From Rhytidiadelphus loreus (taxonomy: Eukaryota > Streptophyta > Bryopsida > Hypnales > Hylocomiaceae): a stretch of 64,000 nucleotides of DNA. Below are positions 61,101-64,000 of the stretch, in pieces. The notes below the pieces were generated by a model. That model did no database searches. It was not told where the DNA came from and saw only the letters and a list, made by a program, of their open reading frames with translations. Positions within the stretch are counted from its first letter, which is position 1. The number at the start of each line of letters is the position of its first letter. The position numbers and the translations under genes are program-made. The stretch is taken from positions 8,995,501 through 9,059,500 of the forward strand of contig OX344762.1 in assembly GCA_947034895.1 (NCBI GenBank). The letters are read 5' to 3'.

Positions 61101-64000
61101 GCCCCATCCAATCCATTCGTTTTCAAGGAAAAAACCAAAGAATCAATAAATAAAGGTGGCTCTTCTAGATGCCCGCATTAAGTCCAGGGACCTGAGAATA
61201 CAGCGTACCGACGTAGACCCCGGGACTTCGTCTGACAGTCCACACACTGGATGCCAACGCACACAAGCGTCAGGATGGAAGTAGCGGACATGCGGCGCGA
61301 CCCCCGGGGTCCCCACGAGCTCCAGCCGGGACGTAACTTCAAACCCGTCATTTGCGAAGAAAATGATAATTCTAATAATCAGGCTGGCATCACCGACTTG
61401 GAATAGCCAATGCGGGACGCGTGGCCTGATTGCGCCAGGAATCCGGCGCGTAAGGCCAAAAGCGCCAAACATGATAATGCAGACACGGCCTCTGACGTCG
61501 GTAGCGTGATGCACCCAATCACGCATGAGCACCACTGGGAACTACTGTAGTCGCAGTAAAAATGGTGCAGAAACTGCAGAACCCTTCAACCCCTGGCCTG
61601 GCTTGGCTGGCTGGGACCCCGCCTTGCCTGCCTGTACTAGGTCGATATCTGATCGTAGGGACCCAGCACTCCAACTGGGCATTCCTTCATGCATTTGAAA
61701 GTACTGAACTAAGTTATTTCTTTCTTAAAATTTCTAGAAACAAAGGATGACTCTGTGTCCAGAAAGAGAAGTACACCACGTCACAGCTGGAGTGAAGGCC
61801 TGACCGGGAGCATGCATTCATTGATTATCTTAATTTGGGGCAGGTGTTGAACGAGTTCCGGTAGCTCCAATTCAGTGTTGTCCGTCACGGGGCGGATGCA
61901 TCTGCATCTGGGTTGATAGGATTGGACCGAGTGACGAGCGCAACCGCGGTGCATGTACTTCACTTACGTAACTGGCAGTCATCAGCGGCAAACGCAACCA
62001 GTCGGTTCACTGCAGTGGCCGCCGGCGGAGTATACGGAGCCTAAAAGTGGTGGGCACGGCAACCGACTCCTCCGCACCGGCACCGCCACCGGCACAGAAC
62101 AGCACCCGTGGCGGTGCTGGATTTAGCTACTGTAGAGCCCCCTCGTTGTGCCGAAATAGTCTGATCTGTGGAAACATGAACTCAGTGTCTAAATTCTATT
62201 TTCTTCTTGGTAAGGTAACTACACCTAAAATTGCACAAAAAAAAGCAATTTAGCATGGTTCCCAATATTATATTGGAATTTTCTTTTGTGGGGTCATGTT
62301 GGTACTAGTGAAAAGGAGATTCTAGATTCTCTTAAAATGAATTCTTTAGACACCATATGAATAAACTACGAATTTTCAAAGTGCTGAAAATAGGTGGTCC
62401 TAAAAGCAATCATAGAGTCTCATTAATAGTGGGAGTACATTTTAGGCAAGAATCTCTAGTGTGCAATCTTAGGAGGCGTGCAATTTTAGGTATAGTTACG
62501 TTGGAGTGACATGCACCTCAATGAGCTCCAAGCCCCAAGTTAGTCAAAACAACATCCCTTACTTGACATTTGTCCACTTAATATTGTACTTTCATCCATT
62601 TTATTATATAAAATTAGTAAGTTTCTTACAAAATTTGGAGAATCTAAATTTTCGTGGAGATGATTTTGACACATATACCCAAAAAAGATTTTTTTAGTTT
62701 AGTGGTAGCCACTACCAAATCAGCAAATCCACCTAAGATTTTGCCAAAAATTTAAAGGTTGCATTGACCTCACACCCTCAAGTTCTTTTGGCCAAGCTCA
62801 CTTTGGAAGATAATGTAAGAATTTTTTATTTATTCTCATGTGATCAAATTTGGGAAAATTGAATTTAAACATGGATTTAGAGGTCCTAAAATAACTTAAG
62901 AAGGGTTGGAAGGCATGAAATACAAAATTAACCACTCCAAAATAGTGAGCAACTTCTTACATTTATCCTCTATTTATCTCCATAAGTGGAAAAAGATCAC
63001 AAAATCAAATGAGTTTTAGCTTTAATAGAATGTTCTTTTTATCCCCATTAAGGTAGAAAGACCAAATGTACAAAATTAGATAGAATCAAAATTATATTTA
63101 GGGATTTTTTTACTCATAGACAAATAGAAAAAATACAAATTTGAAAAAAAAACTATTTTGTTGGAGAACTTTTGTATTTTTTGTGAATTTTCAAAGTCAA
63201 GACTTGAAGGAATTGGAGTCTTCTATAAATGCATGTTTGAAGAGCCTTCGTGAAGACAAAACCATCCACTAAAGGCTCTATTACTTTACAACCATGTAAC
63301 ATGTATAAGGTTAGAAACATTTGATGAGGACAATTGAAGGTCATATTGATAACATTTTGGTAAAACCTAATTGGAGGTGGGGGGACAAACAATCAAGTAT
63401 TGTTAATTCAGTGGAATCTTTCTATACAATGAAAGTTTTGTACAAAGAATTTTTGAACTTCAATAGGAACCCTACTATCCTTCAATTTCCATATTTAATC
63501 GATTATTTATGTATCCATTTTACTTATTGCCTTTATTCATACTATAAATGTTTGTACTATAGATAAAGTTATATTTGGACCTTAAAAACATTTCAAATAA
63601 GTTTGATCTCACCTTACAAAACAAAGTTCATTGAATCTACTTTCATCATGTGAGACAACTTGATGTTCTTCATAGAAATATAAACTTCTTTATAAAGTTT
63701 TGAGGAGCTTTTGTTCTCATTTTGTAATTGATATGAATATTCCTTTACCATAATCTTAAAAAATCTCCACGATTTCAATTTTTGTTCCTTAGATTCAAAA
63801 TCAATTGTTACATATCAAATTGAAGTTTGACCCCATAGTTCTATGAATTGTTTCTTAATATGTTGCAACTAATTTTTTGACCAATGGATGGTTTGGAGGA
63901 ACACTTTAAGAGTTTATTATGGAAAAATACAAATTTTCAACTTTTCATTGAAATTTTTGTGTACACTTTGTTAATGGCATATCCACATAATTGACTAATT
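58103..64000. other. Intergenic region, no gene recognised
   Basis: 58.1-59.0 kb and 62.2-64.0 kb are AT-rich. 59.0-62.1 kb is GC-richer, with the highest GC at 61.0-62.1 kb, but its frames (the longest 130 codons, minus strand, 61143-61535) show no family motif. At 62340-62385 a stretch matches 23655-23695 (ATGAATAAACTA and AATTTTCAAAGTGCT), showing a dispersed repeat. Confidence 0.5.

Noticed and set aside
61143..61535. A 130-codon minus-strand frame in a GC-rich island
   Set aside because: No domain, low-complexity-free but unrecognisable composition, and no splice or neighbour support. High GC alone makes long chance frames likely.
1..64000. Bacterial-type features such as CRISPR arrays, operons or ribosome binding sites
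   Set aside because: No regularly spaced repeats with unique spacers exist. The gene structure is clearly eukaryotic, with spliceosomal introns.

Overview
This window is nuclear DNA of a land plant. It holds spliced, plant-type genes with GT-AG introns: a plastid-type DnaJ, an AAE13-type malonyl-CoA synthetase, a kinesin-7 and an ER-type MSRA5. These genes lie as islands in AT-rich, repeat-filled intergenic DNA. A bryophyte, perhaps a moss, seems plausible from the general character of the genes and one hairpin, but I cannot prove the clade by eye.

Layout. (1) At 2.8-8.8 kb two genes are divergent, head to head: a small CxxCxGxG zinc-binding protein on the minus strand and an 11-exon plastid-type DnaJ co-chaperone on the plus strand. 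About 0.8 kb separates their starts. (2) At 11.5-18.2 kb lies a 17-exon plus-strand gene for malonate--CoA ligase. It has a long, internally duplicated leader, a hairpin MITE in one intron, and one intron that is best read as a U12-type AT-AC intron. (3) At 24.8-31.2 kb lies an 18-exon minus-strand kinesin-7 (CENP-E-like) gene. (4) At 52.2-53.0 kb lies a plus-strand, apparently single-exon MSRA5-like gene, in which the usual catalytic Cys is Ser. (5) The rest (0-2.8, 8.8-11.5, 18.2-24.8, 31.2-52.2 and 53-64 kb) shows no recognisable protein gene. It carries microsatellites, several families of foldback or TIR elements, and two miRNA-precursor-like hairpins (about 42.7 and 57.1 kb).

I worked out exon junctions by hand from reading frame, splice dinucleotides and family motifs. 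In the three spliced genes every junction keeps phase, giving uninterrupted proteins of about 553, 618 and 852 residues. UTRs and transcription starts are not determined. The genes do not form one pathway. The only functional pairing suggested by position is that of the two DnaJ-type zinc-binding proteins sharing one intergenic promoter region.
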